Source: Chlamydiales bacterium
GTDB taxonomy: Bacteria > Chlamydiota > Chlamydiia > Chlamydiales > JACKPQ01
DNA: 64,000 nucleotides
Reading direction: 5' to 3'
Assembly: GCA_024233455.1 (NCBI GenBank)
Contig: JACKPP010000001.1
Location: 496,001 to 560,000, forward strand
Shown: piece by piece, positions 34,880 to 42,369 of the stretch
Layout: every line of letters starts with the position of its first letter
How positions within the stretch are numbered: position 1 is the first letter of the stretch
Notes under the pieces: generated by a model
Database searches by the model: none
What the model was told of the DNA's origin: nothing
Seen by the model: the letters and a program-made list of their open reading frames with translations, nothing else
Made by a program: the position numbers and the translations under genes

Positions 34880-35439
34880 AAAATCACGACAAACATCCCT
34901 TTATGCTCAACGATAAGTTTCCGCTACACATCGAACCAGCCAAAAAACCACTTTTACACTGCCTCGAAAAAAATAAAATCCAATTTGAGGACCCAGCACA
35001 ACTCATGATCCTCTCGCGCATCATCGACCAATCCATTACCAATCCTTCCTCTGCATTTTCACCTGAGCAGGTACACAAACTAGAGCAATTTTTCACTGCT
35101 GCCCAAGCACTTGGTAACGACATCACAGAACTATCCCTTTTTTTTAAGGAACATATGCCGGTAGAATTCCCCATCATCAATACAAAAGGCGCTTTAATTG
35201 GGGTCATCAATGACACTGCAAGAGCAGTAAAATCTGAGCCATCCGTTCCAGAAATAAGTGCCATCGCTCAGCTCTTTCGAGCACTAGCTGCCATCTGCTT
35301 AACCTGTGGCTTTACACGCGCTATTGAATCTGTGGCCAAAGAACTCGATGTTGCCTCCACTCTTTGGGAAGAAGGAGCTATCCAATCGGACAACATCCTA
35401 CAGGTTATCAACCATCTCAAAAAGCTTCTGGAGCTATAA
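34876..35439 (+). CDS. Unknown protein, third gene of the overlapping operon
   Basis: The 187-residue helical protein starts at an ATG within ATGA shared with the second gene. Its C-terminal segment (SVAKELDVASTLWEE then ILQVINHLKKLLEL) matches the pattern seen at the end of the second protein: LW, about ten residues, a hydrophobic pair, then I-x-H-L-x-x-x-x-x-L. A short hydrophobic run (IAQLFRALAAICLTCGF) precedes it. The two proteins may share a fold and interact. I do not recognise the family. Confidence 0.7.
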   Translation: MKNHDKHPFMLNDKFPLHIEPAKKPLLHCLEKNKIQFEDPAQLMILSRIIDQSITNPSSAFSPEQVHKLEQFFTAAQALGNDITELSLFFKEHMPVEFPIINTKGALIGVINDTARAVKSEPSVPEISAIAQLFRALAAICLTCGFTRAIESVAKELDVASTLWEEGAIQSDNILQVINHLKKLLEL

Positions 35440-35667
35440 CGACATTGTCGTAGCAACATTCACTGTTTTAAAAGAGCTTGTAGCTCCTCGTACGATCGTA
35501 ATTGCGGATTTGGAAACGCCGTAGTAGTCTGCTAGCAAAGCGATAACAGCAGCATTGGCCTTGCCTTTCTCAGCAATAGCCGTGCATTTAACTTTTAAAA
35601 CTTCATTGTCAAAACCCACAACGCGATTTTCACGCGCGCTAGCGATGACTTTAACTTGAATAATCAC
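35434..35667 (-). CDS. DUF167 (YggU-type) family protein
   Basis: The 77-residue protein shows the DUF167 pattern: IQVKVIASARENRVVGF, VLKVKCTAIAEKGKANAAVIALLADYYGV, then AITIVRGATSSFKTV. I start at the GTG at 35667, which gives the family N-terminus; an open frame runs further upstream, but the extra residues do not fit the family. Function is unknown in the family. The gene converges on the three-gene operon, with a 6-bp overlap at the stops, and overlaps a small upstream frame. Confidence 0.8.
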   Translation of the reverse strand: MIIQVKVIASARENRVVGFDNEVLKVKCTAIAEKGKANAAVIALLADYYGVSKSAITIVRGATSSFKTVNVATTMSL

Positions 35668-35767
35668 GATAGTGCTTCTGAAACTGGGGTACTTCTGACC
35701 AAAAATTTTCTTTGATGCGGCTTGTTGCCTTAGCATCACCAATACATAGTGCTAAAACAATGTGCAT
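35651..35767 (-). CDS. Possible small ORF between the RING gene and the DUF167 gene
   Basis: A 38-codon frame begins at an ATG overlapping the RING gene stop by 16 bp and ends at a TAA inside the DUF167 start. It begins MHIVLALCIGDAKATSR and ends QKHYRDYSS, with composition like a real protein. It may be a translated link between the two genes, or the 3' remnant of a longer gene. No family was recognised. Confidence 0.35.
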   Translation of the reverse strand: MHIVLALCIGDAKATSRIKENFWSEVPQFQKHYRDYSS

Positions 35768-36054
35768 TTTTTCTTAGGAGTGGCAGGAGGTAAACAATAA
35801 CTTGATCGGTACAGAGGTGAAGCAATAGGAGGACGAGGAGCTTTAGGAGGCTTGGCAAAAATATTCTTCACAGTCCCTCTTCGGCATAATGGACAGCTGA
35901 GTCTAGTCAACAACCACGGGTTGATGCAATCGGTATGAAACACATGTTTGCAAATTAATGTTGTCACCTCTGTTTTTTCAGCAGGTTGTCCAATGGGCTC
36001 AAAACAAATAGCACACGTACTTTCATCAGGGGATGAAGCACAACTCATTGCCAT
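35752..36054 (-). CDS. RING-H2 finger protein with C-terminal CaaX-like box (putative E3 ubiquitin ligase effector)
   Basis: The 100-residue protein has a complete RING-H2 finger: C14, C17, C35, H37, H40, C43, C54 and C57, in the C3H2C3 order of eukaryotic E3 ligases. Ile16 in the CxIC element, Trp47 (INPWLL) and Arg58 after the last Cys stand at the usual E2-contact and linchpin positions. The tail is proline-rich (KPPKAPRPPIASPLYR) and ends PKKKCTLF, a polybasic stretch plus a CaaX-like box whose final Phe would suit geranylgeranylation. Bacteria have no ubiquitin or prenyltransferase of this kind, so action inside the host is the natural reading. No signal peptide is present; type III secretion is inferred. 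It lies just downstream of tRNA-Leu. Confidence 0.9.
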   Translation of the reverse strand: MAMSCASSPDESTCAICFEPIGQPAEKTEVTTLICKHVFHTDCINPWLLTRLSCPLCRRGTVKNIFAKPPKAPRPPIASPLYRSSYCLPPATPKKKCTLF

Positions 36055-36078
36055 AGTGTGACTCCTGAATTAAAACAA

Positions 36079-36163
36079 TGCTCGGGGCGGGACTCGAACC
36101 CGCACGGGGATTACTCCCCAAAAGATTTTAAGTCTTTTGTGTCTACCATTCCACCACCCGAGC
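36079..36163 (-). tRNA. tRNA-Leu (anticodon UAA)
   Basis: The cloverleaf begins GCTCGGGTGGTGG and ends CCCGAGCA. The acceptor stem GCTCGGG/CCCGAGC is perfect. The anticodon stem is AAAGA/TCTTT with loop CTTAAAA, i.e. anticodon TAA. The long variable arm (GGGGAGTAATCCCC) is that of a type II tRNA. The T-arm is GCGGGTTCGAGTCCCGC. After the discriminator A the sequence is TTG, so CCA is not encoded. Confidence 0.97.
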
Positions 36164-36180
36164 AGACATCCTAGGATACG

Positions 36181-36210
36181 ATTTTAGGGCTTTTACGACC
36201 TTGAATTCAA
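36181..36210 (-). promoter_or_regulatory. Promoter of tRNA-Leu
   Basis: TTGAAT (36205-36210) and TAAAAT (36181-36186) on the minus strand are 18 bp apart. The predicted start is about ten bases before the 5' end of the tRNA. Confidence 0.55.
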
Positions 36211-36384
36211 GCATTTTCGAATAAGTTGGCATATTGAATAATAAATTTGACCAAACCGCGCCCTAAATTTTCGGCAAAAACGGGTAGCTCCTAGTCATAG
36301 AGCTGACTCAAAGTAAAGAAAAGAATTCACGTAGTCAAAAATTTGTTTTTTCATTCGCCATGCTAGCTCAAGTTATCAGCTTCT

Positions 36385-36981
36385 CTAAATGCAATTTGCA
36401 AAACGCGCAGTGAGCTCCTGACAAGACTGAATGAGATCTTGCATGGGTGTGTCCTTGGAATACTGCGCTTGCCGGTAATGGTACATTGCTTCCTGGACTG
36501 AGGAGAGGTCCTTTACTTGACTAATTTCATCGTTTACGTACGCTTTAACCCACTCGATAGCATCATCTAGAGTCTCAAAAACTAGATCGGTCAGTGAATA
36601 GACAAATGGGTGGGTATAGTCAGCAATAGGCTGCCCTAGTAGTGATGAGTTTTTTTTGTGGTAATGGGTATCCGTTGGAGCCCAAGTTAAGAGAGGTTTG
36701 TGGTGGAGCTTAGCCCATAGCATTTCGGTTCCAACACCAAGACCGCGTCTATGTCGGGCATCGACGAGGACAATATCGGAAAGAAACACTTGCGTCATAT
36801 CGCGACCAAACACCGATAGTGCATCACTTAAGTCATCTTTTCGCTCTGCAGGATTCAGGAAATAGACCTCATGAGGAGACAGCCCTGTTTTAAGGTGCTC
36901 CATATGAGCATTTGTCCACTCTGACTCATTTTGCTCGTGTCCTTTTTGAATACTACCTGCCAAGTAAAACGCAACCATCAC
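36385..36981 (-). CDS. Nucleoside 2-deoxyribosyltransferase-like protein
   Basis: The 198-residue protein begins MVAFYLAGSIQKGHEQNESEW and contains FLSDIVLVDARHRRGLGVGTEMLWAKLHHKPLLTW. The YLAGSI start and the D-x-x-G-x-G-x-E-M-x-WA core are those of the nucleoside deoxyribosyltransferase fold, which exchanges bases on deoxynucleosides or cleaves N-glycosidic bonds. The last 70 residues are helical and not part of the core. Nucleoside salvage would suit an intracellular parasite, but the exact substrate is unknown. Two ATGs stand together at the start; either may be used. Confidence 0.7.
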   Translation of the reverse strand: MMVAFYLAGSIQKGHEQNESEWTNAHMEHLKTGLSPHEVYFLNPAERKDDLSDALSVFGRDMTQVFLSDIVLVDARHRRGLGVGTEMLWAKLHHKPLLTWAPTDTHYHKKNSSLLGQPIADYTHPFVYSLTDLVFETLDDAIEWVKAYVNDEISQVKDLSSVQEAMYHYRQAQYSKDTPMQDLIQSCQELTARFANCI

Positions 36982-37041
36982 TCCTCCAAATTCAACTGAA
37001 TCTTCATCCTATTCTAAGGTGTCTTTTGATACGAGAAGAAT

Positions 37042-37065
37042 ATAGGGGAATCGAAATTCCCCTAT
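37042..37065 (-). terminator. Hairpin after the gene ending at 37075
   Basis: A perfect 10-bp stem ATAGGGGAAT/ATTCCCCTAT with a 4-base loop lies just after the stop at 37075. On the minus strand the following sequence (ATTCTTCTC) has only a weak T run, so termination efficiency is uncertain. Confidence 0.6.
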
Positions 37066-37074
37066 TTATTGACT

Positions 37075-37788
37075 TTAGGACTGGTCGTGAGGATTAGATG
37101 TGGGAAGCTGAACATCAGGCGTAGATTCGACTTCCGTAGTAGTTTCAAAAACTTCAGCATCGGGCAAGACCTCGTCGGAAGAAAAGTCTTCTAACGGGGT
37201 GTGATCGATGGGCGCCTCCTCTTGATGACCCGGCGCAGAAGATTCTTTAATCACTTCTTTAGGAAGATCCGCTTGAGTAGTCCTATAGCTTTTGTATTTT
37301 TCTCCGATTTGTTCAGAGATAAGAGCGGTGGGGGGGGCAAACAGTGAACTTTGCCTGGGCGATGAGGCAGGTTTTGCTTCATCGGTTGTATCACCTCCTT
37401 TGACCTTTTCAGGCATCGCTGCTCTTTCTTCACTTACACGACGACGACGAGAGCGGCGCTTTTTCTTATCTATCTGCTCTTCTGATTTAACCTCATCGGT
37501 ATTCGCTGGCGGTTTGCCGCCGCTGATTTTAACAGTTTTTTCAATTTGGGCTGATTTAATAGCCACACGCGTTTCTTTTGATTCAACAACCTCAAAGTCG
37601 CTGACTGGCAAAAGGAACGATTTAGGACGCTCTAGTGAGCGAAAAAACAATGCTGTACCGAAGTTAACAACTTCAATAGCATCGACGGTGTATTCACTAT
37701 TACCACCCTTGGTATTGCGAACAACAAGTTTGTTGCCTTCCTTGGGGGTTATAATAGTTTCAGTAATGGGTTCTCGGGTAAAATTCAC
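37075..37788 (-). CDS. Conserved chlamydial hypothetical protein beside gapA
   Basis: The protein has 237 residues. The N-terminal 75 residues look like a small beta-barrel (KLVVRNTKGGNSEYTVDAIEVVNF). A very basic run, KKKRRSRRRR, follows at about 110. The remainder is acidic, Pro- and Ser-rich and probably disordered (EVLPDAEVFETTTEVE). From memory Chlamydiaceae have a hypothetical gene at the same place before gapA. A nucleic-acid or ribosome-binding role is suggested by the basic run, but nothing proves it. The gap to gapA is 27 bp, so they are likely co-transcribed. Confidence 0.75.
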   Translation of the reverse strand: MNFTREPITETIITPKEGNKLVVRNTKGGNSEYTVDAIEVVNFGTALFFRSLERPKSFLLPVSDFEVVESKETRVAIKSAQIEKTVKISGGKPPANTDEVKSEEQIDKKKRRSRRRRVSEERAAMPEKVKGGDTTDEAKPASSPRQSSLFAPPTALISEQIGEKYKSYRTTQADLPKEVIKESSAPGHQEEAPIDHTPLEDFSSDEVLPDAEVFETTTEVESTPDVQLPTSNPHDQS

Positions 37789-37815
37789 GAGGATCTTCCT
37801 ATTTTATTTTATTTG

Positions 37816-38823
37816 TTACTCTTTTCCGGCCATGAACTCTATGAGATCGAGCAAACGGTGTGAATAGCCGATCTCGTTATCATACCATGAGACCAGTTTA
37901 TAAAATTTCTCGTTTAACGCAATTCCGGCACCTTTATCGAAGATTGATGACAGCGGACATCCAATGAAGTCGCTTGAAACAACAGGATCTTCCGTATAGC
38001 CAAGTATGCCTTTCATCGGCCCTTCAGAGGCAGCTTTCATAGCCTCGCATATTGTATCATAATCAGTTGATTTAGTCAGCCTTACTGTAAGATCAATCAC
38101 TGAGGCATCAGCCACAGGAACGCGAAATGCCATCCCGGTGAGCTTTCCTTCGATCTCGGGTATACAGCGCGCCACCGCTTTTGCCGCCCCCGTCGAGGCC
38201 GGTATGATATTGAGCATGGCAGAGCGACCCCCTCGTAAATCTTTTTTTGAAGGAGCGTCAAGTGTCGGCTGGGTGGCTGTAGTGGCATGAATAGTCGTCA
38301 TCAGCCCTTCCTCAATGCCAAAGTTATCAAGTAATACTTTTACAACTGGTGCTAGGCAATTTGTGGTGCAAGAAGCGTTAGAAACGATCCTATCCTTCTT
38401 AGGATCATAATGTTGCTGATTTACACCCATCACAAAGAAAGGCACATCCCCTTTGGCAGGAGCTGAAATAACAACCCTTTTAGCTCCAGCATCTAAGTGC
38501 TTTTTAGCATCTTCCGGCTTAGTGAACCGCCCTGTGGATTCTATAACGTAATCCACGTCTAAATCAGCCCATGGAAGTTTTGCTGGATCGGTCTCTGCAA
38601 AAAGTTTGGTATGAAAGTCTCCTACAATTAGCTCATTACCCTGAATTAAAGTTTTTTCTTTCATTGTCCCATGGGTAGAATCGTATTTTAGTAGATAGGC
38701 TAAGGACTCTGGGGGCACCAGATCATTCACCGCCACAACATCAATATGAGGGTGATGAAGAGCAATACGATAAACTGATCTCCCAATACGTCCAAATCCA
38801 TTAATTGCCAGTCTTATCGCCAT
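37816..38823 (-). CDS. gapA: Glyceraldehyde-3-phosphate dehydrogenase
   Basis: This 335-residue glycolytic enzyme oxidises and phosphorylates glyceraldehyde-3-phosphate using NAD. The Rossmann start INGFGRIGRSVYRIAL, the catalytic Cys in NASCTTNCLAPV, the HATTATQPTLDAPSKKDLRGGR loop region, and WYDNEIGYSHRLLDL near the end are typical. The ribosome site AGGAGG precedes the ATG, and a promoter is visible at 38850-38877. The gene normally follows rplQ directly in Chlamydia; here an Inc-like gene and a MITE lie between them. Confidence 0.97.
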   Translation of the reverse strand: MAIRLAINGFGRIGRSVYRIALHHPHIDVVAVNDLVPPESLAYLLKYDSTHGTMKEKTLIQGNELIVGDFHTKLFAETDPAKLPWADLDVDYVIESTGRFTKPEDAKKHLDAGAKRVVISAPAKGDVPFFVMGVNQQHYDPKKDRIVSNASCTTNCLAPVVKVLLDNFGIEEGLMTTIHATTATQPTLDAPSKKDLRGGRSAMLNIIPASTGAAKAVARCIPEIEGKLTGMAFRVPVADASVIDLTVRLTKSTDYDTICEAMKAASEGPMKGILGYTEDPVVSSDFIGCPLSSIFDKGAGIALNEKFYKLVSWYDNEIGYSHRLLDLIEFMAGKE

Positions 38824-38849
38824 TGCCTTGACCCTCCTAATTTTTTTTC

Positions 38850-38877
38850 ACTATAGGATATCAGTAGCCTGTTGTAA
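38850..38877 (-). promoter_or_regulatory. Promoter of gapA
   Basis: On the minus strand TTACAA (38872-38877) and TATAGT (38850-38855) are 16 bp apart. The start of transcription lies about 20 bp before the ATG at 38823. Confidence 0.5.
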
Positions 38878-38931
38878 AGTGGCACAGTTATTTTTAAAAT
38901 AATTATTAGTACTAGTAATCATATATTAATA

Positions 38932-38960
38932 TTGACAATTAATTTATTATTTATTAACAT
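38932..38960 (+). promoter_or_regulatory. Promoter of the Inc-like gene
   Basis: A consensus TTGACA (38932-38937) and TAACAT (38955-38960) are separated by 17 bp. The transcription start near 38967 supports the ATG at 38995 and excludes an in-frame ATG at 38932. Confidence 0.6.
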
Positions 38961-38994
38961 AATTAACAAGATAAATCAAAAATGTGAGTTTAAT

Positions 38995-39765
38995 ATGACA
39001 ACAACTAATCCGGCAGCAGGTAATATTAGTTTAAACGGGGCCCCTTATGAGGCTCCTGGTTATGGTACAACCCCAACTTATGGCACAACCCCAACACCTC
39101 CAACTGTACCTGCTCCAAAAAACTTTATTGAGGAAACTAGGAACTTAACCTGGACATCTCATCTAAGTTTAGAAACGCTGACTTTAGGAGCTTCCAGTGT
39201 CTGTTTTGAACTTACTTCCGCACAAATTTTATTATTGCTTATGGTGCTAAAAGTGTCAGCGATTGCCATTCCAGTCTTACTTTCCATGCTTCCCCCAACC
39301 ACATTTTTAATTTGTGCTGGAGTAATCGCCGGAGCACTTATTTTGCTATTAGTTGCAACGATTGCGTATCAAGGCATCTCATCTGTAATAAAGCAGGCTC
39401 ATCAGAAGTCTGCTGAATCAAAGCAGAAAGAATCGGCAGAGCATGAAAATGCGCCCTCCAAAGATGTAATTCTAGAACCTAAGCCAACGCCTGATTCGTC
39501 AGAATGTCAAAGCGCTACCATAAATCAAGAAGCCGCGGTCGTTGAGATCAAAGAAGACCATATGGAACTAGAGCACCCTGAAACTCCAATGAATACCTCT
39601 AAAAACGAAGAGAGCCCCGACGTTGAGACAAGCGAGGCCAATGTGGAACTAGAGCAGCCTGAAACTCCAATGAATACCTCTGATAATGAAGAAAGCTCCA
39701 ACAGCTGGGGCTTTTGGAGCTTTCTCGGTCGAACAGCTTCAGCTTTAACTGAAACAGTTTATTAA
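38995..39765 (+). CDS. Inc-like membrane protein with C-terminal tandem repeat
   Basis: The 256-residue protein starts TTTNPAAGNISLNGAPYE and has a Pro/Thr/Gly-rich N-terminus with GYGTTPTYGTTPTPP. A bilobed hydrophobic domain (two helices of about 20 residues joined by a short MLPPTT turn, residues about 75-125) is the hallmark of chlamydial inclusion-membrane proteins. The C-terminal tail is acidic and repeats PETPMNTS-x-NEES twice at a spacing of about 31 residues. The stop codon TAA uses the first two bases of a MITE at 39764, so the ending may have been changed by the insertion. The gene breaks the usual gapA-rplQ adjacency. Confidence 0.75.
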   Translation: MTTTNPAAGNISLNGAPYEAPGYGTTPTYGTTPTPPTVPAPKNFIEETRNLTWTSHLSLETLTLGASSVCFELTSAQILLLLMVLKVSAIAIPVLLSMLPPTTFLICAGVIAGALILLLVATIAYQGISSVIKQAHQKSAESKQKESAEHENAPSKDVILEPKPTPDSSECQSATINQEAAVVEIKEDHMELEHPETPMNTSKNEESPDVETSEANVELEQPETPMNTSDNEESSNSWGFWSFLGRTASALTETVY

Positions 39766-39929
39766 CCTGAGTTATGGGTTTATATCATTCATCTTCAGGC
39801 ATCTTAGGCGTCATCTTGCACCCTTTTTGTGCTCATCTATAGCTTTTTGGCTATGGAATCGCAAAAAATGTCACAATCCGTCACCTAATCTACTCTGAAT
39901 CTAAACAATCAAAACCCATAACTCAGGTT
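39764..39929 (-). mobile_element. MITE, full copy 2
   Basis: This is a 166-bp element matching 26383-26548 in opposite orientation, with three differences by my reading. It is flanked by ATT direct repeats (39761-39763 and 39930-39932), again a 3-bp duplication. It fills the gap between the Inc-like gene and rplQ, touching the stop codon of the first and ending 8 bp from the stop of the second. Confidence 0.92.
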
Positions 39930-39937
39930 ATTAGATG

Positions 39938-40369
39938 TTATTCAGGCAAGTATTCTAAAATGCAACGCTCACTTCCGTCACCGGTACGCGTATAGTCAAG
40001 TTTAAGAATGCGCGTATAACCACCTGGACGCTCTTTAAAGCGTACGGCATACTCTCCATAGAGCTTAGAAAGAAGTAAGCGGTCAGCATTGTAGGCTTTG
40101 GTATCACCTTGCTTTGCTGCTCTTTTTTCTTTCGAAGTTAACGGATTGTGAGTAATGCGTAGTTTGCTAATAGCATTTCTTTTGCTGGCTAAAGTGTCTT
40201 TCTTAGCGATAGTGATTAGACGATCTGCATGTTTGCGCAATTCTTTTGCTTTGGTCGGCGAGGTCTCAATTCGGCCATGCTCAACCAACGATTTCAACAT
40301 GTTCGAAAGCATCGCCTTACGATGTGAGCTATTACGCCCTAGTTTGAATGTAGATTTTTGATGTCTCAT
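39938..40369 (-). CDS. rplQ: 50S ribosomal protein L17
   Basis: The 143-residue protein starts MRHQKSTFKLGRNSSHRKAML, the invariant L17 N-terminus. The C-terminus extends beyond the compact domain (GGYTRILKLDYTRTGDGSERC). It is the last gene of the large ribosomal/rpoA operon, 3 bp after rpoA, and a MITE lies directly downstream. Confidence 0.97.
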   Translation of the reverse strand: MRHQKSTFKLGRNSSHRKAMLSNMLKSLVEHGRIETSPTKAKELRKHADRLITIAKKDTLASKRNAISKLRITHNPLTSKEKRAAKQGDTKAYNADRLLLSKLYGEYAVRFKERPGGYTRILKLDYTRTGDGSERCILEYLPE

Positions 40370-40372
40370 TGT

Positions 40373-41461
40373 TTAGAATCCTGCCTTTTCTTGATGGTAT
40401 TGTGTCATCACATCTTTTACATTAGACTGATTGATGTTGTAGCGAGATAAATCCATTCCAAGCGATAGTCCCATTTCGTCAAGTTTTTCTTTGATTTCAG
40501 TTAGGGACTTCTTCCCAAAGTTGCGGAACTTAAGCAAGTCGGGCTCTGGCATTACAACAAGCTCGGCAATTGTTTCGATGTTAGCTTGAGTCAAACAGTT
40601 TGCCGAACGTACAGAGAGCTCGATTTCTTCAATCCGACGAGATAGCTTAGATAGCATCGCGTCACGATCAGAATCTTCTTCACTGGCTTCATTTTCAAAA
40701 ATAATGTCTTGAAATTTTAGTTCTTCGAAAACTTTTAAGTGCTCCATGCCGATTTGTGTAGCAAACGAAAGCGCCTCTTTTGGAGTGACCCTTCCATCTG
40801 TTGTGACTTCTAGCACTAGTCGGTCGAAGTCTGTATCTCTACCAACTCGCGTATTTTCAACAAAGTAGTTGACCAGCCTTACCGGAGAAAAGCATGAGTC
40901 AATTGCAATCTCATCAGCAATTTTGTCTTTAATCGTGTGACGCTCAGAAGGAACGTAGCCTCGACCAATGCACACTTTTAAAGCAATTTTTTTGGTTAAT
41001 GGCTTGGATACTGTAAAAATTTTGTGGTTAGGATTCACAATTTCAAAACCAGCATCAGAAGCTATATCAGAAAGGGTTACAATATGGCTTCCACCACCTT
41101 CTTCAAGCATTTGCGGCGTAACTTCAATCGTTTTCATGATAGTGCGCATACCGCGCGGATTTTGTTCATCATCAGTAGGAATTTTTCGCAAAAGCGCATT
41201 TTTTAGATTAAGCACGATGTGGGTCATGTCTTCGGTAACGCCTTCTATGGCCATGAATTCGTGCGGTACCCCTTCAATTTTAATAGAAACAATTGAGGGC
41301 GCTTCCATTGAGGTGAGCATAATGCGTCTTAAAAGGTTTCCGACAGTGTGGCCAAATCCTCTTTCAAATGCTTCTGCTATGAACCGAGCATAGGTGCTGC
41401 CTTGGGTTTCTTCGACTTTGATTTCTTGAGGTAATTCAAATTTACCGTATTTGACGGGCAT
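40373..41461 (-). CDS. rpoA: DNA-directed RNA polymerase subunit alpha
   Basis: The 362-residue alpha subunit has the dimerisation domain (residues about 20-230, FGHTVGNLLRRIMLTSMEAPS) and a C-terminal domain after an acidic linker (LTQANIETIAELV, LKFRNFGKKSLTEIKEKL). It nucleates RNA polymerase assembly and contacts UP elements and activators. Placement between rpsK and rplQ is standard; rpsD, which many bacteria have here, is absent. Confidence 0.98.
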   Translation of the reverse strand: MPVKYGKFELPQEIKVEETQGSTYARFIAEAFERGFGHTVGNLLRRIMLTSMEAPSIVSIKIEGVPHEFMAIEGVTEDMTHIVLNLKNALLRKIPTDDEQNPRGMRTIMKTIEVTPQMLEEGGGSHIVTLSDIASDAGFEIVNPNHKIFTVSKPLTKKIALKVCIGRGYVPSERHTIKDKIADEIAIDSCFSPVRLVNYFVENTRVGRDTDFDRLVLEVTTDGRVTPKEALSFATQIGMEHLKVFEELKFQDIIFENEASEEDSDRDAMLSKLSRRIEEIELSVRSANCLTQANIETIAELVVMPEPDLLKFRNFGKKSLTEIKEKLDEMGLSLGMDLSRYNINQSNVKDVMTQYHQEKAGF

Positions 41462-41493
41462 AACGTATGCTCTCCTGAATTAATTGTTTAAAT

Positions 41494-41913
41494 TTATACG
41501 CGACGGCGCTTGCGAGGGCGACATCCGTTGTGGGGTAGTGGTGTTCTGTCACTAATATAGGTTATCATAAGTCCTGCACTCTGCAAACCGCGTACTGCTG
41601 ATTCACGGCCGGCTCCCGCACCTTTCAAAATAACTTCTAATTCTTTCATTCCAGCACTGCTTGCAAGTTTACCAGCATCTTGTGCTGCTACTGTTGCGGC
41701 AAAAGCCGATGATTTACGCGATCCTTTAAAGTTGCATTTTCCAGCAGATGCCCATGCAATCACATTACCCGATGGGTCTGTAATCGTCACAATCGTGTTG
41801 TTAAATGTCGATTTTACGTGTGCAATGCCACTTGGTACGCTACGAGTGCTTTTCTTTTTTGCCCGCACGCCACCTTTTTGAGCTGTCAATTTCGATTTGT
41901 ATTGCTTTGCCAA
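41494..41913 (-). CDS. rpsK: 30S ribosomal protein S11
   Basis: The 139-residue protein contains HVKSTFNNTIVTITDPSGN, VILKGAGAGRESAVRGLQS and the terminal PLPHNGCRPRKRRRV, all S11 signatures. It has a slightly extended basic N-terminus. It lies between rpsM and rpoA. Confidence 0.98.
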   Translation of the reverse strand: MAKQYKSKLTAQKGGVRAKKKSTRSVPSGIAHVKSTFNNTIVTITDPSGNVIAWASAGKCNFKGSRKSSAFAATVAAQDAGKLASSAGMKELEVILKGAGAGRESAVRGLQSAGLMITYISDRTPLPHNGCRPRKRRRV

Positions 41914-41926
41914 GATCTACCTCTTC

Positions 41927-42304
41927 TTACTTAGTTGCCATTTTTTTACCGGCGACGGTTTTCTTTTTGCCTTTGCGCGTTCTTGCATTACATCTAGTAC
42001 GCTGTCCACGAACCGGTAATCCTTTTTTGTGCCGCGAGCCCCGATGGCTATTTATGCTGATCAAGCGCTTAATATTGCCTTGGACTTCACGTCGCTTATC
42101 TCCTTCTACTGTGTACTCACTTTGGAGAAGGGCATTAATTTTTGAAATCTCTTCTTCTGTTAGTTTTTCCGCATGCATATTAGGGTCTAAATTTAATTTT
42201 TTAGCTACCTCTGCGGCAAGAGCATTGCCTAGCCCATAAATATATGTCAGGCTTATGACAAGTCTTTTTTTATTCGGGATGTCTACTCCAATTACTCTGG
42301 GCAT
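41927..42304 (-). CDS. rpsM: 30S ribosomal protein S13
   Basis: The 125-residue protein starts PRVIGVDIPNKKRLVISLTYIYG and ends in RTRCNARTRKGKKK, typical of S13. I use the ATG at 42304 because AAAGGA stands in front of it; an in-frame ATG at 42334 adds ten residues not in the family. L36 (rpmJ), which often precedes rpsM, is absent here. Confidence 0.97.
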   Translation of the reverse strand: MPRVIGVDIPNKKRLVISLTYIYGLGNALAAEVAKKLNLDPNMHAEKLTEEEISKINALLQSEYTVEGDKRREVQGNIKRLISINSHRGSRHKKGLPVRGQRTRCNARTRKGKKKTVAGKKMATK

Positions 42305-42369
42305 GTCTTTTCCTTTTTTAAGTGGTAACATCATACCACTATTATCAGTTTAGTCGCAAGGGGCTGGCT

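Noticed and set aside
37292..37867. 191-codon plus-strand frame opposite the gapA-adjacent gene
   Set aside because: It is a shadow of the conserved minus-strand genes; the repetitive basic/acidic codons on the real strand keep it open.
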